From NCBI RefSeq assembly GCF_036242395.1, contig NZ_CP108458.1, forward strand, positions 186,001-250,000: 64,000 nt of DNA, written 5' to 3'. The notes beneath the pieces were generated by a model. That model searched no databases and was not told the DNA's origin. It worked only from the letters and a program-made list of their open reading frames with translations. A program made the position numbers and the translations under genes. Origin of the DNA: Kitasatospora sp. NBC_01266. Lineage in GTDB: Bacteria; Actinomycetota; Actinomycetes; Streptomycetales; Streptomycetaceae. Positions 33,044-41,217 of this stretch are shown in pieces; the stretch's first letter is position 1, and the number at the start of each line of letters is the position of its first letter.

Positions 33044-34117
33044 GTGAGCTTGCTGGTGACGACCGCTTCCGTCCCGGACGGGAGGAAGGCGGCGTTCTGG
33101 GGAGAAGCGGTGTCCCGGACACTGGTGCCGGTGGAGGTGGTGCCACCGGCCGACCGGCCGTTCGAGGGCCGCCTGGTGTCGCACCGGCTCGGATACCTGC
33201 GGGTGTCCACGATGGAGGCGGACGCGACGCGGGTGTCCCGCACGGCCGGCCTGATCGCACGGTCCCCGCGAGCCGAGCCGCAGGTGGGGGTGGGAGTACA
33301 GGTGTCCGGCCGCGCCGTGTTGCGGCAGGACGGGCGTCGGGCCGAGGTGGCGGCGGGCGGCCTCGTGCTGTACGACACCGCGCGACCGTACTCGTTCGAC
33401 TACCCGGAGCGCTTCCGCTCCCATGTGTTCCAGGTACCGCGCAGGCTGCTGGGGGTGCCGGAGTGCGACATCCGGCAGGCGGCGGGGACGGCCGTCACCT
33501 CCACCGAGGGGTTCGGGGCCGTCCTGCTGCCCTTCCTCGGCACACTGGCGGCCTCCGCGCACTCCTACCCCGCCGCCGTCGGCGATCGGCTGGCCGGCAG
33601 TGTCGCCGATCTGCTCATCATGCTCGTCGCCCAGCTCACCGGGCCGACGGCCACCGACCCCCGGACGACCTCGAACGGCGGTCTCGTGCAGCGGGTGCGG
33701 GACCACATCAACCGCCACCTGGGCGACCCGGAGCTGTCACCGGAGATCATCGCGCAGGCCCACCACATCTCGGTGCGATACCTGCACCGGCTCTTCGAAG
33801 GCGAAGGGGTCACGGTGGGCCGGCTCATCCAGCAGTGCCGACTGGCTGCCTGCGCCCAGGAGTTGGCCCGGCGCAGCCGCACTGCGCCGACCGTGTCGGC
33901 GGTCGCCCAGCGGTGGGGGTTCGTCAACCCGGCGCACTTCAGCCGGGCCTTCCGCGCCGCCTACGGGGTGTCCCCGCGCGAGTGGCGCGCGTCCCGTACC
34001 GCCGAAGGGACTGACAGCGCGCCGAGCCCCGCGGCGCCCGCCGGCCCGCAACCGTGCGCGGTGGAGCCCATGGCGATACCGCCTCTACCACCTGCCCGCG
34101 AGGCCCCGTGCGAGTGA
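33044..34117 (+). CDS. AraC-family regulator (paralogue of 29030)
   Basis: This 357-residue protein has an N-terminal AraC-binding cupin-like domain ('GRKAAFWGEAVSRTLVPVEV', 'AAGGLVLYDTARPYSFDYPE'). The C-terminal AraC helix-turn-helix pair is 'LSPEIIAQAHHISVRYLHRLF' and 'VSAVAQRWGFVNPAHFSRAFR'. The DNA-binding part is very close to that of the regulator at 29030, so the two may recognise related sites. It is divergent from the poxB-like gene and may control it. A Pro-rich tail of about 35 residues follows the HTH domain. Confidence 0.9.
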   Translation: MSLLVTTASVPDGRKAAFWGEAVSRTLVPVEVVPPADRPFEGRLVSHRLGYLRVSTMEADATRVSRTAGLIARSPRAEPQVGVGVQVSGRAVLRQDGRRAEVAAGGLVLYDTARPYSFDYPERFRSHVFQVPRRLLGVPECDIRQAAGTAVTSTEGFGAVLLPFLGTLAASAHSYPAAVGDRLAGSVADLLIMLVAQLTGPTATDPRTTSNGGLVQRVRDHINRHLGDPELSPEIIAQAHHISVRYLHRLFEGEGVTVGRLIQQCRLAACAQELARRSRTAPTVSAVAQRWGFVNPAHFSRAFRAAYGVSPREWRASRTAEGTDSAPSPAAPAGPQPCAVEPMAIPPLPPAREAPCE

Positions 34118-34161
34118 CGGCCACGGTGGCTGGCAGACTGGCCGGTCATGGGGAGGAGATC

Positions 34162-35154
34162 ATGAAGACAATACAACCGCTCGACCAACAATCCGGGTCC
34201 ACAAGAAGCGGCACTGGCACCGAGAGCGGGACGAACGGCGTAGCGACCGACGCGGGGACGAGCGCGAAACGCGGATTCCGGAGGATCGGCCCGATCCTGC
34301 CGGCCCGGCTGCGACCGGTGAACCGCCCCACCATGTGGATCGAGATCGCGCTCATCGGTATCAGCTACTACTGCTACCGGGTGACGCAGAACGCGGCGAG
34401 AACCGGCGGCGAGGCCCCGTACCACCGGGGCCGGGACATCCTGAGTCTGGAGCACGCGCTCCACATCGACATCGAGCACTGGCTCAACCACACGATCGCC
34501 AGGATCGACTGGCTGATCGTGGGCATGAACTACTACTACGCGACGCTCCACTTCATCGTGACGATAGCGGTCTTCATCTGGGTCTACATCAAGTTCCCTG
34601 ACCGCTACCGCGCGATCCGCACCGTGATGTTCGCGATGAACGGCGTGGCCCTGATCGGCTTCTACCTCTATGCCGTCGCCCCGCCGCGCTTGCTCGACCC
34701 GACCCGGTTCATCGACACGTTCTGCGTCCACCACACCTGGGGCGAGCAGACCTGCAGCGGAGTGGCGGGCCTGTCCGGCTCGATGACGAACGAGTTCGCC
34801 GCGATGCCGTCCCTCCACATCGGCTGGGCGGTCTGGTGCGCCCTGGCGATCGCCCACCTGGCCAGACGCAGGTGGGTGAAGATCCTGGGCATCCTGTACC
34901 CGGTGGCGACCTTCACGGTCATCATCTCGACGGCCAACCACTACGTCCTGGACGCGGTCGGCGGCCTGGTCACCCTGGGTGCCGCCTTCCTGGTCCAGCG
35001 CATCCTGCAAGGACGGCCCGTGTACGGCGCGGCGCCGCCAGCGAGACCTGTCCGGACGCCACAGCAGGGCGCGGCGGAGGACGACGTCGCCAAGACCGTG
35101 GACTTCCCCTCGGACCGTACGGCCGAGGATCAGCCTCGGGTATTCAGCGGCTGA
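34162..35154 (+). CDS. PAP2-superfamily membrane phosphatase
   Basis: This 330-residue protein has about six membrane helices and the PAP2 signature residues in 'AAMPSLHIGWAVW' (PSxH motif) and 'STANHYVLDAVGG' (the HxxxD motif). It resembles inositol phosphorylceramide synthase-like PAP2_3 proteins of actinobacteria, which act on lipid phosphates or transfer phospho-groups in the membrane. The first 50 and last 45 residues are polar and disordered-looking. A GGGAGGAG site precedes the ATG at 34162. It starts 44 bp after the AraC stop. Confidence 0.88.
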   Translation: MKTIQPLDQQSGSTRSGTGTESGTNGVATDAGTSAKRGFRRIGPILPARLRPVNRPTMWIEIALIGISYYCYRVTQNAARTGGEAPYHRGRDILSLEHALHIDIEHWLNHTIARIDWLIVGMNYYYATLHFIVTIAVFIWVYIKFPDRYRAIRTVMFAMNGVALIGFYLYAVAPPRLLDPTRFIDTFCVHHTWGEQTCSGVAGLSGSMTNEFAAMPSLHIGWAVWCALAIAHLARRRWVKILGILYPVATFTVIISTANHYVLDAVGGLVTLGAAFLVQRILQGRPVYGAAPPARPVRTPQQGAAEDDVAKTVDFPSDRTAEDQPRVFSG

Positions 35155-35225
35155 GGTGAGCTGAGGTGAGGCGAGGTCGAGCCAACAGAAGGTGCCCGCA
35201 GCGTGGGCGGTTTCGTGACCGCCCG

Positions 35226-35330
35226 CCGGGTCGGTGACCCGCGCGCTCGAACTCGCCTCGCAGGGCGTGCGCAGCTCGGTGGTACGGCTTCCGCGCACGG
35301 TCCCCAACAAGGGCCGGCGCGGGCGTACCG
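35226..35330 (+). pseudogene. Fragment of an NAD-dependent reductase gene (copy of 22715 region)
   Basis: This stretch encodes 'SVTRALELASQGVRSSVVRL' and then 'PRTVPNKGRRG'. It is nearly identical to residues about 140-172 of the reductase at 22715-23596 ('SVTRALGLASQGVRSSAVRL'). At the DNA level about 100 bp align almost without gaps to about 23138-23242. Nothing else of the gene is present on either side, so this is an isolated duplicate fragment. Confidence 0.8.
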
Positions 35331-35468
35331 CAGCCGTGCCAGCGGAGGCCGGCACCGCAGAGAAGCCAACGGCAGTGCGGCGGGATGCCGGATGCACCCG
35401 TCAGAGACTCATCCCTGACCTGAGGGTCCCCGAGCCTGGCTGACCGCCGCGGCGGCACCGGCCAGTGC

Positions 35469-35690
35469 TCAGGGCTTGAGCGCCACTCCGCCGTACATCC
35501 CGATCCGGTCGTCCCCGGCGAGGACCTGCGCGTCCGGCCGCCACCGCGACAGCATCACCAGGCCGGGGTCGACCGGCCGCAGGCCGTCGAAGAACGCGGC
35601 GATCTCCTTGCCGCTTCGCGCGGCGGTCTTCACCGACGATCGGTCGTAGGCCTTCGCCGTCGCGCGCACCCCTTCCGGCACGTCGTTCCC
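35469..35690 (-). pseudogene. DUF574 SAM-dependent methyltransferase, C-terminal remnant
   Basis: The reverse strand encodes 'VPEGVRATAKAYDRSSVKTA', then 'RSGKEIAAFFDGLRPVDPGL', 'VMLSRWRPDAQV' and 'RIGMYGGVALKP' before a stop at 35469. This is the conserved end of the streptomycete DUF574 methyltransferases. The SAM-binding domain is missing and the frame upstream turns unrelated, so the gene is 5'-truncated. Confidence 0.7.
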
Positions 35691-35992
35691 AACCCGTCGA
35701 CATTCGTACGATGACCTGAGCATAGCGCGGGGTCGTCAACGCCGCTTGACAGAGGGGCGTGATCGCCAGGATTGATCGGCCGTCACATCGCCTCGGGTGG
35801 TTCGCTGTTGTGCGTACACCTACCAAGTCGGACCTCCCCTCCAGCGGAACGACAGCCCCGGTCGGCTGCTGCGGGGCATCCAACTCCGCACAGGCGAAAG
35901 TGCGTTGGCAAGGCCCCTCGGCGGCGCTTCCTGATGTAGTCGACTTCGAGCAGCCGCCGTTAGCGTCGCCGGGAGTCGAACCGGAGGCAAAG

Positions 35993-36376
35993 ATGACCAG
36001 CGCCGCTGACCTGCTCACCGCCCCGACGGCACCCGAAGTACCAGGCGCAGTGCGGGAGTTCTTCCCTTCCGAGCTGCCCGGGCTGCTCCCGTACGCCTAT
36101 CATCCGCACGCCGCCGAGATCGAGTTCGCCTCCAACGGCTGGATCCGCGCCCGGCTGGGTGACTGCTTTGCGGGCGAGGCGGAGCTGCTGCACTTCCTGC
36201 GCCAGCGCAACGGGCTCTACGGCCCGCTGACCGTTCCCCGGGCCGACCGGCGCCGGGCCCGCGACATCGCGGACTTCTACCAGTTCGTCACGGTGGTCGA
36301 CAGCTTCGTCTCGGACCGCGCGGAGCTGGGCGCCAGCGTCGAGGGGGCGCGCGAGGTCTTCGCCGCCATGGGCTGA
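35993..36376 (+). pseudogene. Terpene synthase, N-terminal part only
   Basis: This 127-codon frame begins MTSAADLLTAP. It shows the start of a bacterial family-2 terpene cyclase: 'YHPHAAEIEFASNGWIRARL', then 'RQRNGLYGPLTVPRADRRRA', and an Asp-rich motif of the DxxxxD form (D103-D108, 'VVDSFVSD') where the first metal-binding motif belongs. Such enzymes are normally about 330 residues and need a second NSE metal motif, which is absent. The frame stops at 36376 and P450 sequence follows at once, so a deletion probably fused the two genes. The ATG at 35993 has GGAGG upstream. Confidence 0.75.
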
Positions 36377-37547
36377 ACAGCTTCGGCTGCGAGTTCATCG
36401 AGCTGCTGACCGAGTACGGCGCCGGGGTCGACATGAGCGACCTGCCGCCCGAGCCAACCCGCGGACCGCGGCGGCGGGACTGCCGCTGGCCGATCCCAGC
36501 GAACTGACCCTGGGCAGCATGTCCTTCTCGGACGGGGAGCGCCACACCAGGCGCCGCAGGCTGGTCGCCAAGGCCTTCACCCGCCGCCGGGTCGAGGAGC
36601 TGAGCGCGCTGATCGCGGACAACGCCAACCGGCTGCTGGACGCGATGGCGGCCGGTGGCGAGGCGGAGCTGATCTCCGGGTTCACCACCCCGCTGCCGCT
36701 CAACGTGATGACGACCTTCCTCGGCGTGCCCTTCGCCGACCAGGGCGCCTTCCAGCGCTGGCTCGACCTGATGGTCTCGGTGGACCCCGCGGACGTGGCG
36801 GACATCCCGGTCGGGGTGACGGCCATGATCGAGTACATCGCCGCCCTGATCGCCGAGAAGCGCGCGCAGCTGGGCGACGACCTGATCTCCGCGCTGATCC
36901 AACTCTCCGACGAGGACGGCGGACTCGGCGGCTCGGAGGTGCTGGCGATGGTCTTCGAGCTGATGACCGGCGCCTACGAGACCACCAAGAACCTGCTGTC
37001 CAACGGCATACTCGCGCTGATCGAGCACCCCGGCCAACTCGCCGCCCTGCGCGCGGACCCCGGGCTGACCGGCCCCGCGGTGGAGGAGATGCTCCGCTTC
37101 GAGAGCCCCACCACCTCCACCCTGTGGCGCTTCCCGCGCGAGGACGTGGTGATCGGCGGCCGGCGCATCCCGGCCGGCGATCCGGTGCTTCCGCTGCTCG
37201 GCGCCGCCAACCGCGACCCGCGGGTCTTCGCGGACCCGAACCGCTTCGACCTGTTCCGGCCGAACCTCAAGCACGTCGCCTTCGGCAGCGGTCCGCACAC
37301 CTGCCCGGGGGCCGCGATCCCGCGTCTCGAGGCGAGGATCGCGCTGCCGTTGCTGCTGGCCCGGCTCGGCGACCTGCGCCTGGCCGTCGACCGCGGCCAG
37401 GTCCGGTACCGGCGGACCTTCATGGCCCGGGCGCTGAACGCGGTGCCGATCGCCTTCCGCGCGGCGACTCAGGACATCGCCGGCACACCTGCGGCGTCGA
37501 GGGAGGCGGCGAAGTCGGCGGCGGCGGTCTCGTCGCCGAAGTGGTGA
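36377..37547 (+). pseudogene. Cytochrome P450, 5'-truncated and frameshifted
   Basis: The main frame contains 'LTLGSMSFSDGERHTRRRRL', the I-helix 'MTGAYETTKNLL', the ExxR region 'PAVEEMLRFESPTTSTLWRF' and the haem loop 'FGSGPHTCPGAAIPRLEAR'. These are clear signs of a bacterial class I P450. The N-terminal part up to the B-C region is missing, and a shift near 36450 joins 'SFGCEFIELLTEYGAGVDM' to the main frame. The C-terminus runs about 80 bp into the convergent hydrolase gene. With the terpene synthase stub, this looks like a collapsed terpene-oxidation operon. Residual translation from 36519 is possible but unlikely to be functional. Confidence 0.72.
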
Positions 37548-38119
37548 ATCACGTGCTCGCGGACGTGGTCCTGCTGGGCGCGGGTGAAGGCCGCGCAGGC
37601 GTCATGGATCACATGGCCGGTGTAGCCGCGGTCGTGGGCCTCGCGCAGGGTGGACTCCACGCACACGTGGGTGGCGAAGCCCGCCAGGTACAGGTCGGTG
37701 ACACCGAGTCGACGCAGGATCAGGTCGAAGTCGGAGGAGCCGGCGAACGCGCTGGCGCCGGTGCGGCCGCGCACGATCGGTTCGCCCGAGGCGGGCTGGA
37801 ACGCCTCGGCGAACGCGACGCCGGTGCCGCCCTCGATCCAGGTGCCGGCCTTGGGGATCGCGGCGCGCAGGCCGAGCCGCGCCGGGGTCCAGCCCGCCAG
37901 CTCCGGTGCGCCGGGGGTCAGGACGAACGGCACGTGCACGACCGGAACGCCGTGCGCGCGGGCGGCGGCCAGCGCGGTGGCCGCGCCGCGCACAGCCGTA
38001 TCGAGCAGGTCGCGGTCCTCGACCAGGTGGTGGAGGCGACCGTGCTCAGGGTCGAGCCACTCGCGCTGGAACTCGATCAGGACGAGTGCGGCGTTCGGGC
38101 GTGCGGACATGGCCGTCAT
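37469..38119 (-). CDS. Isochorismatase-family cysteine hydrolase
   Basis: This 216-residue protein has the isochorismatase-like fold, with the catalytic Cys in 'YLAGFATHVCVESTLREAHDRG' and the first strand 'NAALVLIEFQREWL', where Glu replaces the more common Asp. The family hydrolyses amides or vinyl ethers, and the substrate is unknown. The ATG at 38119 has AGGAG 8 nt upstream; a frame reaching 38152 would cover the operator. Twin palindromes upstream indicate tight control by an unlinked regulator. The gene end overlaps the P450 remnant. Confidence 0.9.
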   Translation of the reverse strand: MTAMSARPNAALVLIEFQREWLDPEHGRLHHLVEDRDLLDTAVRGAATALAAARAHGVPVVHVPFVLTPGAPELAGWTPARLGLRAAIPKAGTWIEGGTGVAFAEAFQPASGEPIVRGRTGASAFAGSSDFDLILRRLGVTDLYLAGFATHVCVESTLREAHDRGYTGHVIHDACAAFTRAQQDHVREHVIHHFGDETAAADFAASLDAAGVPAMS

Positions 38120-38144
38120 GGTCGGGCTCCTGGGGTGCGAGGGT

Positions 38145-38215
38145 ATTTCCAACTGACTAGTTGGACGCTATCGCGAGCGGGCCGCATTTCCAACCCTCTG
38201 GTTGGAAATGCGGCC
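38145..38215. promoter_or_regulatory. Twin operators ATTTCCAAC-N6-GTTGGA
   Basis: Two related palindromes lie upstream of the cysteine hydrolase. ATTTCCAAC-TGACTA-GTTGGA is at 38145-38165. The second is part of a 16-bp perfect stem, GGCCGCATTTCCAACC / GGTTGGAAATGCGGCC (38180-38215), with loop CTCT. The half-sites start 41 bp apart, about four helical turns. They look like sites for a TetR- or HxlR/MarR-type repressor not encoded next to them. The second stem could also act as a terminator. Confidence 0.65.
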
Positions 38216-38312
38216 GGCGTGGGCTTCCGGTCACCTCGGGCCTACCCGTTGCCCACCGCCAGTACGGCGGCCACCGCCTGCCCCGCCGGGCGCGACCTGG
38301 GCCAGGAACGCC

Positions 38313-39221
38313 TTACAGCTGCTGGACGTTGCCCCCACTGCCGTCAGTGACCACCACCGCCTGGCCGTTCGCGCTCGCCTGCCCGTTGGCGCTCGCCGGG
38401 TCGGCAGGGCCGCCGCCGGCACCCGGCGGCCGGAGCGCGGCGAGCAGCGGAACGAGCGAGGGGAAGCCGTCCAGCGACCGCCCCTTGCGGTCGACCGGCG
38501 CCGCCGGCTGCGCGGCGGCCGCGCGCAGCTCGATCGAGTCGCTCGCGGTCAGCAGCGGATTGATGACGCTGGGGTCCCAGTGCACCAGCGCCTTCCCGCC
38601 GCCCGCCTGCCGCACGCCCAGCCCGCTCTGGTACGTCCACGGGTTCCCGCTCGCGGCCGCGAAGCTGACGGTGACCTTGAACCCGACCGTCGCGTCACCG
38701 GCGGTGGCCTTCGCGTCGACGGCCTGGCCGCCGGCTGCCAGCGCCAGCGAGGTGTACGCCAGCTTCTGTTTGAACTCGGCCAGTTGGGCGGTCGCCGCGT
38801 CCGGCTGGTCGGTCAACGCGCCCGCCGCCGACAGGTCGCCGCCGGCCCAGGCAGCCAGGAACGCCTGGGCGGTGGCCGAGGCCTGGGCCGCGTCCGGTGG
38901 CGAGGTCGACACCGCGTCGTGCGAGGGATCGGAGGACCCGCCCAGCACCGCGGAGACGAGGTTGTCGGCCGCGAAGCCGCCGACGGCGAGCAGCCCGGCG
39001 AAGAGCACTCCGCTGGCGATCAGTACCACCCGACGTGCCCCCGGACGCCGGGCGCCGAGCTCGTCCCCGGCTTCCTCGTCCAGCTCAGCGCCGAACAACC
39101 CGTCCTGGCCTACCTCCTGGTCGACGTCCGGGTCGACGTCCGGGTCGACGTCCGGCTCCTCGTGCTCGGCCGACTGCCGCCACCACGGCCATCCGCCCGG
39201 CTGCTCGTCCTCGGCATCCAT
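38313..39221 (-). CDS. Truncated penicillin-binding-protein-like membrane protein
   Basis: This 302-residue protein has an acidic cytosolic start with a DVDPDVDPDVD repeat, one membrane helix (about residues 63-85) and an NTF2-like domain ('AAQASATAQAFLAAWAGGDL' to 'WDPSVINPLLTASDSIEL') as at the N-terminus of MecA-type class B PBPs. In PBPs a dimerisation and a transpeptidase domain follow. Here the frame ends after 'VVVTDGSGGNVQQL', and the next 90 bp hold only PBP-like scraps out of frame. No SxxK or KTG motif exists, so it cannot be a transpeptidase. It may be a decayed PBP or a sensor kept in the sigma operon. Confidence 0.65.
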   Translation of the reverse strand: MDAEDEQPGGWPWWRQSAEHEEPDVDPDVDPDVDQEVGQDGLFGAELDEEAGDELGARRPGARRVVLIASGVLFAGLLAVGGFAADNLVSAVLGGSSDPSHDAVSTSPPDAAQASATAQAFLAAWAGGDLSAAGALTDQPDAATAQLAEFKQKLAYTSLALAAGGQAVDAKATAGDATVGFKVTVSFAAASGNPWTYQSGLGVRQAGGGKALVHWDPSVINPLLTASDSIELRAAAAQPAAPVDRKGRSLDGFPSLVPLLAALRPPGAGGGPADPASANGQASANGQAVVVTDGSGGNVQQL

Positions 39222-39246
39222 TCCCTCTTCTCCCCCTGCTCATAGG

Positions 39247-40074
39247 TCACTTGTCCCATTGCGGACTCACCGCCGCCGCCCGCACCTCATCAGGGCTGAG
39301 CGCCAGCGGGTGCCCCCCGTCGGCGGTGGCATCGATCACCTCGACCACGGTCACGTCACGGCCGTCCGGGTGAAACACCGCAGCCGACCAGCGCAACTGC
39401 CCCTTGCCGTCCGGCCCGTCCCGCTCGACCCGCACGACGGTGCCGTCCCGAAGCTTCTGGCAGACCTCGGCGGGATAGCCCGCGCAGGTGAGGTTGATGG
39501 CTTCCGGAGTCGTGTCCTGAACCATCAGCAGCACGCCGGCCGTGCCCTGGCTGTCGGTGTAGTGCAACAAGGCGCCGATCTCGGTCTGGCCAGGGTGCGG
39601 CGCCAGCCGCCGGTCGGCGGCGATGCCACCGGCGCCCTGCGCCTCGGTCACCGTCCCGCGCTTGGGCAGCAGCGCGGCGAGCTGGTCCTGGGCCGACACG
39701 TAGCCCGCCGGCAGGCTCGACGAGAGCGAAGGCGAAGGCGAGGACGAGGGCGAAGGTGTCGGTGAGCCCGACGACGAGGGCGAAGGCACCGCGTCAGCCG
39801 CCGGGGCCGGCCGGACCACGACGTCCCCGCCCCCGGCCACCCCCCGGGCCGCCAGCAGGCTCCCGCCGATGACCAGCAGCGCGGCCGCTCCCCCGACCCG
39901 CGCCCGCCGCACCCACCGCAGGCGCCGTCCGCGCACCGCCGCCCGCCGCACCAGATCCGGGCTGTGCGCCGGGAAGAGCCCGACGACCTGCTCCAACGCA
40001 CCCGGCAACGCCCGCTCGGTGCGTTCACGCCATGCGGGCAGCTGGTCCTGATCGTCCGTCACATGCCTCACCAC
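39247..40074 (-). CDS. Single-pass membrane protein next to ECF sigma, possible anti-sigma factor
   Basis: This 275-residue protein has a cytosolic N-terminus with conserved 'RTERALPGALEQVVGLFPAH', a membrane helix ('VGGAAALLVIGGSLLAARGV'), a Ser/Pro-rich linker and an extracellular domain of about 150 residues. The topology and its position overlapping the end of the SigE-type sigma gene by 7 bp fit an anti-sigma-like regulator. No zinc-binding HxxxCxxC motif is present, so it is not a ZAS protein. The start is uncertain by 12 bp because several GTG codons are clustered. A PBP-like gene follows 25 bp later. Confidence 0.65.
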   Translation of the reverse strand: MVRHVTDDQDQLPAWRERTERALPGALEQVVGLFPAHSPDLVRRAAVRGRRLRWVRRARVGGAAALLVIGGSLLAARGVAGGGDVVVRPAPAADAVPSPSSSGSPTPSPSSSPSPSLSSSLPAGYVSAQDQLAALLPKRGTVTEAQGAGGIAADRRLAPHPGQTEIGALLHYTDSQGTAGVLLMVQDTTPEAINLTCAGYPAEVCQKLRDGTVVRVERDGPDGKGQLRWSAAVFHPDGRDVTVVEVIDATADGGHPLALSPDEVRAAAVSPQWDK

Positions 40075-40571
40075 GACCTCACCAAGTCCTGGAGCTCCTC
40101 GCCGAGCACGGCCCGCAGCTTCTCCAACGCCCGCAGGCTGCGCACCCGCACCGCGCCCGGCGACACCCGCAGCACCCGGGCCGTCTCCTCCACCGAGTGG
40201 TCCTCCCAGTAGCGCAGCACCAGTACCGCCCGGTCCTTGGCCGCCAGCCGGGCCAACCCCTGCAGCAACGCGATCCGCAACTCCGGCTCACCCGCCCGCT
40301 CCGCCATCTCCGGCACCGCTTCGACCGGCTGCTCACTGGCGCTGCGCCTGCGACGGTAGGAGACGAAGGTACGGAACAGCACGGTCTGGGCGAAGGCGGC
40401 CGGCGATCCGTTCTGGTCGATCCGGCGCCAGGACCGGTACATCTTGGCCAGCGTCTCCTGGACCAGGTCCTCGGCCAGATGCCAGTCACCGGTGAGCAGG
40501 CAGGCGGTGCGGAAGAGGTGCCCGCTGCGTGCGTGTGCGAACTCCATGAAGTCCGCGGGTACTTCCCCCAC
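40068..40571 (-). CDS. SigE-family ECF RNA polymerase sigma factor
   Basis: This 167-residue ECF sigma factor has region 2 ('HLAEDLVQETLAKMYRSWRRI') and region 4 ('LARLAAKDRAVLVLRYWEDHSVEE', 'VLRVSPGAVRVRSLRALEKL'), as in the actinobacterial SigE-like group. It directs polymerase to a small set of promoters, often for surface stress. The GTG at 40571 has a GGGGGAGG ribosome site; longer frames lack one. It heads an operon with the membrane protein and PBP-like gene, suggesting envelope sensing. Confidence 0.9.
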   Translation of the reverse strand: MGEVPADFMEFAHARSGHLFRTACLLTGDWHLAEDLVQETLAKMYRSWRRIDQNGSPAAFAQTVLFRTFVSYRRRRSASEQPVEAVPEMAERAGEPELRIALLQGLARLAAKDRAVLVLRYWEDHSVEETARVLRVSPGAVRVRSLRALEKLRAVLGEELQDLVRSW

Positions 40572-40806
40572 CGGGTTGCCCTCCCCCTGAAACGATGTCA
40601 CTCCTGATACGCCCGAACCCCCCGGGTGTGTTACAGGATGGGGCGGCTGAGCAGCCGCCGCCAGGGCGCGAACGCGGGGCATGCAGAACCGCCGGCTCGC
40701 TGGGTACGGGCAGCGAGCCGGTCGGCGGTTGCGGCTGTCGATGACGGGCCTGGCGAAGAGTCGTGTCCTACCGGCTCGAGGCGCGGCCGACCACCCCTGC
40801 CACGTC

Positions 40807-41036
40807 CTACTCCTCCGGCTCCCAGGCGCGGAGCAGGTCGATCAGCCCGGCGTCTCCGTCAACGTGCAGTGAGTCGGCCGGGATACGGTCGTAGCAGAAG
40901 AGGACCAACTCACTGGCCGTGCCGTGGATGGAGGCGTCGGCTTCCGATCCCTCGCCGGTCGTGGCGGCGGGCGCGGGGATGCGGGTGGCGCGTGCGCCGT
41001 CGCCGTCGACCGTGAGGCGCCAGCAGCGACCCTCGG
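40807..41036 (-). pseudogene. Maleylpyruvate isomerase-type mycothiol-dependent protein, C-terminal remnant
   Basis: Reading leftward to a TAG at 40807-40809, the strand encodes 'RCWRLTVDGDGARATRIPAP', then 'GSEADASIHGTASELVLFCY', and ends 'DRIPADSLHVDGDAGLIDLL', 'RAWEPEE'. This is the conserved C-terminal domain of actinobacterial maleylpyruvate isomerase-like (DinB-related) mycothiol proteins. The N-terminal metal-binding helical bundle is missing. No start codon or ribosome site precedes it. Confidence 0.75.
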
Positions 41037-41217
41037 CTGCTCAGGTGCCACTTCCTTGATCGGAGTTACACCGTTCTTCCTCACGGACCCTCGTCTGGCG
41101 CGGCACTGGCGACTGGCCCGCTCCGTTTGCGCTGACACCGCTCCGTGCGCTTGCGTGTGTCACACACACGGCCGCAGCGGCCGCGTGGACGCTTCCCCAG
41201 CCAGCCACGGAGACAGC

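Noticed and set aside
39118..39160. Repeated GTCGACGTCCGG motif as an operator array
   Set aside because: It lies inside the PBP-like gene and encodes a DVDP repeat in the acidic cytosolic tail.
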